A program made the translations under genes and the position numbers. From the NCBI GenBank assembly GCA_963749415.1, contig CAVVMG010000001.1:1426001-1490000 (forward strand): a stretch of DNA of 64,000 nt, read 5' to 3'. A model generated the notes under the pieces. It did no database searches, was not told the DNA's origin, and saw nothing but the letters and a program-made list of their open reading frames with translations. Of the stretch, positions 7,286-15,768 are shown one piece after another (the first letter of the stretch is position 1; each line of letters starts with the position of its first letter). The DNA comes from JALYNX01 sp963749415 (lineage in GTDB: Bacteria; Actinomycetota; Acidimicrobiia; Spongiisociales; ZC4RG35).

Positions 7286-8506
7286 CGCGAGGCCCTGATG
7301 TAGCCGTCCAAGGTGTCCGCCATCGCTTTGGCGAACTCAGGGTCGTTGATATCGCAGTCCATCTCGACCAGGTCCACCGAATCGGGAAGGTGGTCCCGGA
7401 TGGCTTCGAAGAGAGCGGCGTCAGCCTCTGGGTCGTAGAAGGGTTGACCCTCCACGGCGATCATCGAGACCCCTTTCAGCGGGATGAAGAGGGTGGTAGG
7501 GCCGGTCGCCACCGAGAGTTTCTCAGCGATCTGACGCCCCAACTGGGCCGACTCCTCCGGGGTTGTTCGCATCAGGGTGACCGAGGGATTGTGCTCGTAC
7601 ATGGTTCGGCCTTCGAACTTGTCAGGCACGGTGTCGGGTGCTCCGAAGTTCACCATGTCGAGCGCACCCAGTGATACCACCTGGGGAATCCCGGAGCGTG
7701 CCGCTGCCCCCATCCGGTCGGGCCCGGCCGAGAGGACGCCGCCGACCAATTCGTCACACAGCTCGGTCGTGGTCAGGTCGAGGACGCCATCGAAAAAGCC
7801 CGCCTCGACCAGGTTCTCCATCGCCCTTCCGCCTGTGCCCGTGCAGTGGAAGACCAACACCTCATAGCCACGGTCCTCCAGATCCGTCCGGGCCGCAGTC
7901 ACAGCGGGCGTGGTGACCCCGAACATCGTGGCTGCCACCAAGGGGCGGGCGCTGTCGAGGGCGACTGGAGATGCCTTGACCATTCCAGCCATTGCTGCCG
8001 CGGCATTGGCGAGGATCTGTGCGGAGATCGAGTTGACCCCGGCGATGTCAGTGATCGAGGCCATCATCGTGACGTCACTGCTCCCCACGTAGCTGGAAGT
8101 GTTCCCCGAAGCCATGGTCGAGAGCATCAGTTTGGGGACGCCAACCGGCAGAGCCTGCATGGCACGGGTCGCGATCGGCGGTTCCTCCAGAGCCGCCTGC
8201 AGCCAGGACTCCGTCGAAATGTCCCTCCCGATACAACACGGGGACGAATTCTGCGGCGGCCTCTGTCATCGTTGCTACAGCCTGCCCCCGATCCGAGGCG
8301 GTGGAGAGCGCATCGGCATCGGCCCCGACCGAAGCCGCGACCTCGTGACGGGAGATGTCTGGAGAGATTCCGTCGGGATCGTTGATCCCGACGTCGACCA
8401 CCAGGACGTCGACTCCATCGGCCAGGAGGCGGTCGCGCAGGTAGGCGTACTCGTGGCCTTTGGTGTCGAGCGTGCCTATCAGCAGCACCGTGGGCGTGTC
8501 GGGCAC
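7282..8506 (-). CDS. Tm-1-like ATP-binding protein, UPF0261 family (first copy; +1 frameshift as read)
   Basis: The GTG start at 8506 has GAGGAGAA upstream. The frame runs through TVLLIGTLDTKGHEYAYLRD and DGVLAAGGSGGT, then breaks. The rest (ATRAMQALPVGVPKLMLST to the end) continues one base shifted. Dropping a single C at about 8177-8178 joins the two parts seamlessly, and the joined protein (about 407 residues) aligns along its length with the paralogue at 12419-13676. Tm-1-like N-terminal domains bind ATP; their bacterial role is not established. The 4-base overlap with the PEP-hydrolase-like gene argues for a functional pair. It is either a sequencing error or a recent pseudogene. Confidence 0.8.
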
Positions 8507-8527
8507 GGGTTCTCCTCTCGTCGTCGG

Positions 8528-8543
8528 GCCCGTCGCAACGGGC
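8528..8543. promoter_or_regulatory. Inverted repeat between divergent Tm-1-like and SDR genes
   Basis: GCCCGT-CGCA-ACGGGC forms a perfect 6-base inverted repeat in the 89-base gap between two divergent genes of the catabolic island. It could be an operator or a small hairpin. No good -35/-10 pair was recognised beside it. Confidence 0.25.
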
Positions 8544-8595
8544 AGAAGGGCTCTGGTTATGGTGACCGGATGTCGGCCGTCGCCATCAACGATCG

Positions 8596-9360
8596 ATGAA
8601 CGACATGTTCAGTCTCGGTGGCCGCACGGCCCTGGTGACCGGCGCTGGTAGAGGTCTGGGAAAGGCCATGGCAGGGGCGCTGGGTCGAGCCGGGGCCAAG
8701 GTCGTCCTTGTCAGCCGGAGCGTCGATGAGCTTTCCCAGGTTGCCGAGGAGCTGTCCGCCGCGGCTTGCGACGTGGTGGCCAGGCCGTTCGACTTGTCGA
8801 GCATCGACGCAATCGAACAGTGGGTTGCCGAAACTTGCTCCGAGGTGGGGGTCGTGGACATCGTGCTCCATTCTGCGGGCCATCAGCGCCGGGCCGCCGC
8901 CATCGACGTAGACCTCGCCGACTGGGAGCAAGTCATGGCCGTGAATCTGACAGGGCCCTTCTTCCTCTCGCGGGAGATTGGAAAACGCCAGATCGAAGCC
9001 GGTTCCGGCGGATCGCACATTTTTGTGGGTTCGTTGACGACCAGCATCGGGATCGCCAACACCGCGGCATACTCTGCCTCTAAGGCAGGAGTGGCCGGAG
9101 TGGTCCGAACTCTGGCGGTCGAATGGGCGAGGTCGGGCATCAGGGTCAACGCCATTGCCCCCGGCTATTTCCGGACCCAGCTCACCGAAGGCCTCTTCCA
9201 GGACCCGGAGCGCAGCGCGTGGATTCAATCACGGATCCCGATGGACCGGATAGGAGCCCCGGAGGATCTCGAAGGCGCCGCTGTCTTTCTTGCCTCCGAT
9301 GCCTCGTCCTACATGACAGGCGTGGTTCTCAACGTCGACGGTGGCTGGCTCGCCGGCTGA
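8596..9360 (+). CDS. SDR-family NAD(P)-dependent dehydrogenase
   Basis: 254 residues, the classical short-chain dehydrogenase length. The cofactor loop TGAGRGLG is at 15-22, Asn117 lies in VNLTG, and the catalytic serine, tyrosine and lysine are at about 146, 159 and 163 (GSLTTS, then YSASK). The sequence resembles the gluconate 5-dehydrogenase/3-ketoacyl reductase-like group that acts on sugar acids or polyols. It is the only rightward gene in the left half of the catabolic island, ending 14 bases from the convergent FAD oxidase. An oxidation or reduction step in the island's pathway is a reasonable inference. Confidence 0.92.
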   Translation: MNDMFSLGGRTALVTGAGRGLGKAMAGALGRAGAKVVLVSRSVDELSQVAEELSAAACDVVARPFDLSSIDAIEQWVAETCSEVGVVDIVLHSAGHQRRAAAIDVDLADWEQVMAVNLTGPFFLSREIGKRQIEAGSGGSHIFVGSLTTSIGIANTAAYSASKAGVAGVVRTLAVEWARSGIRVNAIAPGYFRTQLTEGLFQDPERSAWIQSRIPMDRIGAPEDLEGAAVFLASDASSYMTGVVLNVDGGWLAG

Positions 9361-9374
9361 CGTATCGAGCCTGC

Positions 9375-10826
9375 TCATCGGGGCGGGCCAAAACCCAGCT
9401 TGCCGGGATTGAGGATGCCATCGGGGTCGATGGCGTCCTTGATCCCCTGCAGATACGACCACCAGGGCCCATATTGCTCGCGCATGAATCGACCCAGCTT
9501 GACCCCAACCCCGTGGTGCTCGTTGATAACGCCACCATGGGCGAGAGACGTGCGAACAGCCGAGTCCCACAAGCGGTCGTGGAGATCGAGAGCCTCCATT
9601 GGGTCTTTGGGGGAGTTGTGTACATAGAACCGGTCGTAGACCATGACGCCCCAGGGGAACCAATGGGAGAAATGCGCCGTGTATTGCGCCCCGTACTCTG
9701 CAAAACCCTCCTCGATGTTCTTCCGCTTCGCCCGATAGAGGTCGGGCATGTCGTCGAAGGTGCAGACGGTGTCGGTGGTGCCGAAAATCGTCGGAGGTGC
9801 GGGTGCCTTTCCTTCGGCGTAGGGCTCATACTTGCCGTCCCACCAGGTCCTGGCGCCGCCAGGTCCCAGAAAGGTTCCCCCGACCTCGCTGCAGATCGAT
9901 GTGATTGCCTCTGATTCGAGGTCGACGAGACGCTGGTCCCCATCGCAAACCACGATGAGCAGGCTCCCAGTAAGTTCGAGCCCGAGGATGTCGTTGAGCT
10001 TGTTGCGGTCGGCTTCGTCATAGAGGCGCATCACCGCGGGGCGCCAACGCTGAGTCATGATCCGTCGACCCGCTTCGAGCCCGTCGAACACCGTCGCAAA
10101 CTCGTAGGTGAGGAATGATTGCGCCTCGGGCAGAGGGTCCATGCGGAGGGTCGCCGAGGTGATCACGCCCATGGTGCCCTCGGAGCCGACAAGGAGTTGG
10201 AGAAGCCCGGGGCCGGCAGCATGATTGGGAACCGAGGGTGTCGAAGCCAGCTGACCGGGGGGGAGGGCAACTTCTACCTGAAGAACCATGTCTTCTGGCT
10301 TGCCGTACTTGGTGGATCGGACTCCGGACCCTCGAGCAGCCAACCACCCACCGACGGTGGCGCCAAAGTGAAATGAGCCCGGCTCGTGGGCCACGGCAAG
10401 GCCCAGAGGGCTGAGTGCCTCCTCGAGTTGGGGCCCGGTCACTCCGACTTCGACGTTGACCACCAAGCTCGTCTCGTCGACCTCCAGGATGCGGTCCATC
10501 CGGGTCAGGTCGAGGGCGATTCCCCCATACAAGGCAAACGTTCCACCTTGAGTGCCCGATCCACCTCCGCGCGGCACGATCGGGACTCGGTGGTCGCTCG
10601 CAATCCGGACCACATCTGCCACTTCTTGAGGGCTCGCGGGTTGCACCATCACATCGGCCATGGGCAAGTCGATGCCGTGGAGTCTGTAGAGCTGGGACAT
10701 CCACGACCAGTCGGCCGCCTGGGCAGCCAGCTCTCCGGGGTCGACCGAGACGTGCTTGGCGCCGACCACATCCGCGAGCTGATGAAGGAGCATCCGAATT
10801 CGATAGTCGGCGCGGGGATCAGACAT
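9375..10826 (-). CDS. FAD-linked oxidase (PCMH-type, GlcD / alkyl-DHAP synthase-like)
   Basis: 483 residues. The FAD-binding type 4 domain (about 40-220) shows VQPASPQEVADVVRIA, then VPRGGGSGTQGG for the pyrophosphate and HFGATVGGWLAARGSGVRS followed by YGKPEDMV, the last stretch resembling alkyldihydroxyacetonephosphate synthases and D-lactate/glycolate dehydrogenases. The FAD-oxidase C-terminal domain follows, with HFSHWFPWG and NEHHGVGVKLGRF near the end, the latter being the usual histidine-rich active-site signature. Its start overlaps the GntR gene by eight bases. A cytosolic or membrane-associated hydroxy-acid or polyol oxidation step is likely. The exact substrate is unknown. Confidence 0.88.
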   Translation of the reverse strand: MSDPRADYRIRMLLHQLADVVGAKHVSVDPGELAAQAADWSWMSQLYRLHGIDLPMADVMVQPASPQEVADVVRIASDHRVPIVPRGGGSGTQGGTFALYGGIALDLTRMDRILEVDETSLVVNVEVGVTGPQLEEALSPLGLAVAHEPGSFHFGATVGGWLAARGSGVRSTKYGKPEDMVLQVEVALPPGQLASTPSVPNHAAGPGLLQLLVGSEGTMGVITSATLRMDPLPEAQSFLTYEFATVFDGLEAGRRIMTQRWRPAVMRLYDEADRNKLNDILGLELTGSLLIVVCDGDQRLVDLESEAITSICSEVGGTFLGPGGARTWWDGKYEPYAEGKAPAPPTIFGTTDTVCTFDDMPDLYRAKRKNIEEGFAEYGAQYTAHFSHWFPWGVMVYDRFYVHNSPKDPMEALDLHDRLWDSAVRTSLAHGGVINEHHGVGVKLGRFMREQYGPWWSYLQGIKDAIDPDGILNPGKLGFGPPR

Positions 10827-11517
10827 GGTCGAGAGCTGACCCGTTGGTGGATATGAAGGGACGTGCCATCTCGAGATTGCGGATCATGCTTTCTTCCATG
10901 TGGTCTATGTGCTCGTTCACCAGTCTTCGAATGCCGTCGTGATCCGAGGCGGCGATCGATTTTGCGATCGAGGAGTGCTCGTCCGCGCATTTGGCCAGAC
11001 GTTCCAGACGGCCGGCACCCGACATCCAAAACCTGTGGAGCCGGCGCCGCTGTTTCTCAGCGATATCGGAGAAGAGCGTGTGGTCCGACGCGCCCTGAAG
11101 AAGCTCGTGGAACCGCGCGTCGGCCGTCGACCACATCTCGAGGTCTCGTTTGGAAGCGGCTGTCGCCATTCTCTCGACGCACTCCTGGAGGTTGGCACTC
11201 TGCTCGTCGGTGAGGTTCTCCGACGCACGGATGAAGAGGGCGGTGTCGAGGAGGCGGAGGACATCGCAGATCTCGTGGACGTCACCCGACGTCAGCCCAG
11301 CCACCGAGTAGCCGCTGTTGTGGTTGCGACGCACGAGTTGATCCAACTCGAGCCGTTGGAGGGCGGCCCGCACAGGCGTGCGGCTGATGCCTAGCCACTC
11401 GGCCACGGCGACCTCTCCCAGGTGGTCGCCTGGCCGGACGTTCTCGCTCGTCAACAGCTCGAGCAACTGGACGTACGCCCTGTCGGTGACGGTCGTGGGA
11501 TCGGGCTCTGCCATCAC
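10819..11517 (-). CDS. GntR-family regulator, FadR/FCD subfamily
   Basis: 232 residues. The winged-helix N-terminus contains ENVRPGDHLGEVAVAEWLGI followed by SRTPVRAALQRLE, the GntR signature. The C-terminal FCD domain has the helical ligand pocket with a D-x3-H type motif (DARFHELLQGASDH) and later histidines (HSSIAKSI, VNEHIDHME) that would bind a metal and a carboxylate ligand. It overlaps genes on both sides (4 bases with creatininase, 8 bases with the FAD oxidase), so it is embedded in the leftward catabolic operon. A likely target is the TTGTATACAT-like site at 14623. The ligand is probably a sugar acid or similar pathway intermediate. Confidence 0.92.
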   Translation of the reverse strand: MMAEPDPTTVTDRAYVQLLELLTSENVRPGDHLGEVAVAEWLGISRTPVRAALQRLELDQLVRRNHNSGYSVAGLTSGDVHEICDVLRLLDTALFIRASENLTDEQSANLQECVERMATAASKRDLEMWSTADARFHELLQGASDHTLFSDIAEKQRRRLHRFWMSGAGRLERLAKCADEHSSIAKSIAASDHDGIRRLVNEHIDHMEESMIRNLEMARPFISTNGSALDHV

Positions 11518-12422
11518 AAAACTCGGTCGACGAACTCTCGGTTTTCGACCTTGACGGGCACCTTCATCAGCTCCAGCACACCCCGAGCGACGTGCTCGGA
11601 ATACCTTCGGAACGATTCCTCGCCCTTCTCCTTGGTCGCGCGCATCGGGTTGCCGATCACGCCCGTCTCGGTGAACTCGTGGTGGTCCATCGGAAAGTTG
11701 AAGTAGGTGTAGCCCTCGAACTCGACATCGGGGGCACCGTCGTACTTCCTAAACGACTCGGGCAGGAAGTCGGGGATCGAGGTTGGGGTGTGCTTCGCCC
11801 TATCCATGCGAACCAGCTTCTCGTCCCAGGCGAGACATTGCGATGTCTCCCACTCACTGGAGTGCCACCCCGGTGTCTCCTCCGGAGGATTCTCGAACAC
11901 ACCCTCCACCACACCGACGTAACGCTCCATGTAGGGCTTCACCAAGCCGATCAGCGCCCCGGTCTCATAGCGAAGTTTGCGCAACACAGGGTCGACCACC
12001 TTGATATTGGAGCCGTGCCCGTTGATGAAGATGATCCGGTTGAACCCGTGATGAATGAGACTCCGGGCAACGTCCTCCATGAGGGCAAGCAGGGTTGACG
12101 AGCGGACAGTGATCGTGCCTCGACCCTCTCCGGGGCGATGCATGTGTTGCGGCGAGTAGCCGGTCCAGATCGGTGGGGTGTGGAGAACTCCGATCAGACG
12201 TGAGACCCGGGCCGATATCTCGATTGCGGTGATGGTGTCGCAGTAGAGGGGCAGATGTGGTCCGTGCTGTTCGGTGCTCGCCATCGGCACCAGGACCACG
12301 TCCTTGTCTTCGAGGTACGCCTGGATGTCCACATACGACAATTCGGCCAGGTTCCACGAGACGAATTGCTCCCGAAACGCTCGCTCGGCCTCTGTGACGT
12401 CCGTCAAGGTGTCAGTGGTCAT
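11514..12422 (-). CDS. Creatininase-family amidohydrolase (possibly 3-dehydro-scyllo-inosose hydrolase-like)
   Basis: 302 residues. Creatininase metal-site motifs are present: PMASTEQHGPHLPLYCDT (Glu, His and Asp ligands, about 48-65), FINGHGSN (about 140) and WHSSEWETS (about 192-200). WTGYSPQHM and the C-terminal FPMDHHEFTETGVIGNP resemble members annotated as cyclitol-ketone ring-opening hydrolases in alternative inositol degradation, but this rests on memory of the family and needs a search. Its start overlaps the second Tm-1-like gene by ATGA. With Gfo/Idh/MocA and isomerase genes nearby, hydrolysis of a cyclic diketone intermediate is a plausible role. Confidence 0.85.
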   Translation of the reverse strand: MTTDTLTDVTEAERAFREQFVSWNLAELSYVDIQAYLEDKDVVLVPMASTEQHGPHLPLYCDTITAIEISARVSRLIGVLHTPPIWTGYSPQHMHRPGEGRGTITVRSSTLLALMEDVARSLIHHGFNRIIFINGHGSNIKVVDPVLRKLRYETGALIGLVKPYMERYVGVVEGVFENPPEETPGWHSSEWETSQCLAWDEKLVRMDRAKHTPTSIPDFLPESFRKYDGAPDVEFEGYTYFNFPMDHHEFTETGVIGNPMRATKEKGEESFRRYSEHVARGVLELMKVPVKVENREFVDRVL

Positions 12423-13676
12423 GTTGCTTTCTCCAGTCGTGTCGTGATGCCGCCCACTTCGAGTAGGTCGGCGAATAGGTCGGCGACGATCTCTCCGAAT
12501 CGAGGATCGTTGACGTGATGGTCGAACTCGTGGATCGTGATGTCAGGGCGGAGACCGCTCCTGAGGCTCGCTGACAAACGCGGCGTCTGCGTCGGGATCC
12601 CAGAAGACACCGTCGGGCACGTTTGGTATCGACAGCCCCTTGGTAGGGATCGCGACGGCTAACGGCCCTGTCGCTCGGTTGAGTCGCTCGGCAAATAGCT
12701 CCCCGATCTGGGCCATCTGGCTGGCCGGTGTGCGGACCAGGGTGTACTCCGGGTTGTGGTCGTAGACAGGGCGGCCGGCAAGCTCCGCGGGGACCTGGCC
12801 ACTCGCAAAGACGCTGAAGTCGATGCACCCGGGGACCACGATTTGTGGGATTCCGAGCTCGGCGACCGTCGACAGCCGACGGGGCCCGCCGTCGTGGATG
12901 CCACCGACCATGGGGTCAGTCACCTCATTGGTGGTGAAGTCGATCACCCCTATGAACAGACCGGCCTCGGCCAACTCCTCCATGGCCGGCCCACCCACGC
13001 CGTTGGAGTGGAAGACAACTGCCTCATAGCCGTGCTCGGCCAATCGGTCGCGGAGGGCCATGACCGCCTTGGTGGTATTGCCCAGCATCGTCACACCGAC
13101 CAGACGGCTGTCGGAGCCGTGCGACTCGAGCCGACTGCTGTCGAGGGCCATCGCCGCCACCGCGGCGGCGACATTGTCAAACACGGTCGTGGCGACCGGG
13201 TTCAGCCCCATGATGTCGACGACCGTGTGCACCACCATCATGTCCGAGGTCCCGACCAGGGGCCCGAACTCGTGGCGGCCGGAGGCGATCGGGCTGAGGA
13301 CGACTTTGGGGACACCGATCGGCAGCATCATCAGGGCCGCAGCGCCCATCACTGCTCCCTCGGCTCCGCCGAGACCGATCGCGGCGTCGACCCTGCCTCG
13401 CTGATGGAGGTCGGTCATGAGCGACCGCACCGCCTGGCGCATCAAGGCGACGGCACGTCCCCGGGTTCCCGCCTGCCGAATCTCCTCGATGGTGACGCCT
13501 GCGTATGCGGCGACCTCGATGTGATCGATATCGGGGACGATGCCAAGCGGCTCGCCGAGGATCCCCACGTCGACCACCGTCGTCGCGCATCCGCGATCGA
13601 TCAACCGATCGCGGATGTACGCAACTTCCGGCCCCTTGGTGTCGAGGGTGCCGACAATGACGACGTTGGGGACCAT
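12419..13676 (-). CDS. Tm-1-like ATP-binding protein, UPF0261 family (second copy; C-terminal +1 frameshift as read)
   Basis: The main frame gives 377 residues (VVIVGTLDTKGPEVAYIRDR, GLGGAEGAVMGAAALMMLPI, AIPTKGLSIPNVPDG) and ends early at 12543. Skipping one base at about 12568-12572 restores a C-terminus (SGLRPDITIHEFDHHVNDPR and onward) that matches the length of the first copy and ends at 12419, giving an exact ATGA overlap with the creatininase start. The intended protein is about 418 residues. Unlike copy one it has no PEP-hydrolase-like partner directly after it. ATP binding is a family inference; the reaction is unknown. It is the second gene of the leftward operon. Confidence 0.82.
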
Positions 13677-13678
13677 CC

Positions 13679-14569
13679 TCAGTCTTGGATCAATGGCAGC
13701 ACGTGTTCGCTGGCCTTCATGACCATCCAGTCGTAGAACTCTTCACTGAGCGTCGAGCTCCCGTGATCTTGGATGAACTTGAGTTGCTCGGGGGAGATGC
13801 CTTGGGGGTTGTGGTCGATGGCGTTGGGGTAGTGGTTGGCCGGTGTCCGGTCAATGGGAGCTACAAACTCCATCGTCATCGCGCCGTCGTATCCGACTTC
13901 CCTCAGGATCGACACGACTTCTTTCCAGTCGTAGTCGCCCATGCCCGGAGGCATCCGGTTGTTCTCAGCAACATGGAAGTCGGTGAGCCGGTCCCCAACA
14001 TCGCGAATTGCCTGGCGCCAGTCGGCTTCTTCGATGTTGATGTGGAAGGCATCCATGCACACCCCGCAGTCGGGACCGGTGGCTTCGGCGAGCGCCATTG
14101 CCTGTTCGCCTCGGTTGATGAAGTAGGTCTCGAAGCGGTTGAGCGGCTCGATCGCCGGGCGGATGCCCTCGATGCGGGCGTGAGCCATGATTTCGGACAT
14201 CCCATCGACCGCCCACTTCCATTCTTCCTCTGGGGAGGCGTCAGGGACGATCTTGCCGACGGTGGCCGGCACGATGGTGATCTCGTAGCCCTCGAGCTCC
14301 TTGACCATCGTGATGCAGTCCTTCACGTACTTGACCGAAGCCGCCCGTTGTGCCTCGTCTTTGGCGATCAGATTCCGTTCGCCGAGCATCAGCGTGACCG
14401 CCCCCCAGCACTTGAGACCGGCGTCTTCGAGCAGCCCGCTGACGTGCTTGGTGTCGTAGATGTCGGGCTCTCCGCTGATCTCGATACTGGAGTATCCGAA
14501 CTTCGCCAGTCGGGCAATCGTTACCTCGATCGGCTCGGCTCGCATCCAGTTGTGCATCGACAGGTGCAT
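13679..14569 (-). CDS. Sugar phosphate isomerase/epimerase-like TIM barrel (xylose isomerase-like)
   Basis: 296 residues from the ATG at 14569, which has GAGGAGG eight bases upstream; longer starts at 14602 or 14719 lack a comparable site. The four metal ligands expected in the AP-endonuclease-2/epimerase barrel are visible: Glu in AIEPLNRFE, Asp and His in CGVCMDAFHINIEE, His in DFHVAENNR and Glu in GAMTMEFVAP. It resembles tagatose/psicose 3-epimerase-type enzymes. It is first in the leftward operon that includes Tm-1-like copy two, creatininase, GntR and FAD oxidase, two bases before the next gene. Epimerisation of a keto-sugar or inosose is plausible. Confidence 0.88.
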   Translation of the reverse strand: MHLSMHNWMRAEPIEVTIARLAKFGYSSIEISGEPDIYDTKHVSGLLEDAGLKCWGAVTLMLGERNLIAKDEAQRAASVKYVKDCITMVKELEGYEITIVPATVGKIVPDASPEEEWKWAVDGMSEIMAHARIEGIRPAIEPLNRFETYFINRGEQAMALAEATGPDCGVCMDAFHINIEEADWRQAIRDVGDRLTDFHVAENNRMPPGMGDYDWKEVVSILREVGYDGAMTMEFVAPIDRTPANHYPNAIDHNPQGISPEQLKFIQDHGSSTLSEEFYDWMVMKASEHVLPLIQD

Positions 14570-14622
14570 TCGGTGGTCCTCCTCGGAATAGGGAGCAGAC
14601 ATGGGTTCCGCTCGCCCGAAAA

Positions 14623-14643
14623 TTGTATACATGTCTGTACACA
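14623..14643. promoter_or_regulatory. Putative GntR-type operator between divergent catabolic units
   Basis: TTGTATACAT (14623-14632) followed by CTGTACACA (14635-14643) forms overlapping palindromic elements of the t-GTa-tAC-a type recognised by FadR-subfamily GntR proteins. It sits in the gap between the leftward isomerase operon and the rightward transporter operon. The island encodes one such regulator at 10819-11517. The match is to the general consensus, and binding is inference. Confidence 0.5.
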
Positions 14644-14685
14644 CATGGTCCGCCGACCCGTGGTATTTTCCTCGCCGGTGACTAC

Positions 14686-15768
14686 ATGAATCTGGCGAGT
14701 GCTGCCGGATCCGACACATCGACCAGTGCCCGCAGCCGACCGCAGCTGCGGCGCCGATTGGTGTTGGGTGTAGTGCTCGTGCCGGTGGTGTTGGTGCTTG
14801 CCTGGGTCCTTTTCCTGGCGACTGGAACCTCGGCCGGCCCGGCGATCCGTGAGCCCGGCGAGTTCCTGGTCACCCTTCTCGATGGGATCACGGTGGCCGG
14901 GCTGTTCTTCGTGGTGGCTTCGGGATTCACCCTCATATTCGGGCTGATGCGCACTGTGAACATGGCTCACGGGTCGCTGTTCGCGATGGCCGCCTACATC
15001 GGCATCACAGTGCAGCAAACGATGGTCGGCAAGACTCGCAACATCGAGTCGGCCGATGTGAGCATGGCGGCCTGGTTTGTTCCCCTCCTGGTTGGTGCTC
15101 TGGTGGCCGCCTTGATCGGCATCACGATCCAACAGGTGCTGTTGCGCTGGAACGAAGGCCAGGAGCTCCGACAGGCCCTGATCACGCTTGCCGTCGCGGT
15201 GATACTCGCCGACCAAATGCTGGCATGGTTCGGCGGGCTGGCCCAGCGGATGGTGTGGCCAGGTGCGGTGACCCACTTCACCGAGATCCTCGGCGAGCGC
15301 TATGCCACATCTCGCCTCTTCATGCTCGGGATGGCGATAGTGGTCGGTTTGGGGTTATGGCTCTGGCTCGGCCGAACACGCATGGGAATGGTCATCCGCG
15401 CCGGTGTCGATGACCGAGAAATGGTCCGGGCCCTTGGCATCAACATCATGGCGGTGTTCGCCATCACCTTCTTTGTGGGGGCGTTCCTGGCGGGAGTCGG
15501 GGGGATAATGGGCGCCTCGTTCGCCGGAGTCGCTCCGGGCGCGGACGGCCAATGGCTGCTCAACTCGCTGGTGGTGGTGATCATCGGCGGGTTGGGCTCT
15601 TTGAAAGGGGCGGTTGCCGGTTCGCTGCTGTTTGGGCTTGTGGTGTCGTTCTCGCCTGCCTACCTGCCCGCAGAGTTCACCTTCTACAGCATCATTCTCA
15701 CGTTCGTGCTGCTGGCTGTTGTCCTGGCCGTCCGACCATATGGCCTGTTCGGGAGACCGGCAGCTTGA
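14686..15768 (+). CDS. Branched-chain-type ABC transporter permease (LivH family)
   Basis: 360 residues from the ATG at 14686; an upstream frame from 14623 overlaps the putative operator and is rejected. About eight to nine hydrophobic segments are seen. The LivH signature appears in GITVAGLFFVVASGFTLIFG, followed by NMAHGSLFAMAAYIG, and in the EAA-like loop GVDDREMVRALGIN, with VVVIIGGLGSLKGAVAGSLL near the end. It forms one half of the membrane channel with the LivM-type gene that overlaps its stop. Substrate range of this transporter class includes amino acids, urea, sugars and aromatic acids; the catabolic neighbours point to a polyol or sugar-acid here. Confidence 0.9.
   Translation: MNLASAAGSDTSTSARSRPQLRRRLVLGVVLVPVVLVLAWVLFLATGTSAGPAIREPGEFLVTLLDGITVAGLFFVVASGFTLIFGLMRTVNMAHGSLFAMAAYIGITVQQTMVGKTRNIESADVSMAAWFVPLLVGALVAALIGITIQQVLLRWNEGQELRQALITLAVAVILADQMLAWFGGLAQRMVWPGAVTHFTEILGERYATSRLFMLGMAIVVGLGLWLWLGRTRMGMVIRAGVDDREMVRALGINIMAVFAITFFVGAFLAGVGGIMGASFAGVAPGADGQWLLNSLVVVIIGGLGSLKGAVAGSLLFGLVVSFSPAYLPAEFTFYSIILTFVLLAVVLAVRPYGLFGRPAA

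Noticed and set aside
12756..13736. Long plus-strand open frame opposite the second Tm-1-like gene
   Set aside because: Mirror frame of a GC-rich gene; histidine- and glycine-rich composition typical of antisense shadows. Similar long shadows oppose the hydrolase at 2456 and the ispE/ABC genes near 42-44 kb.
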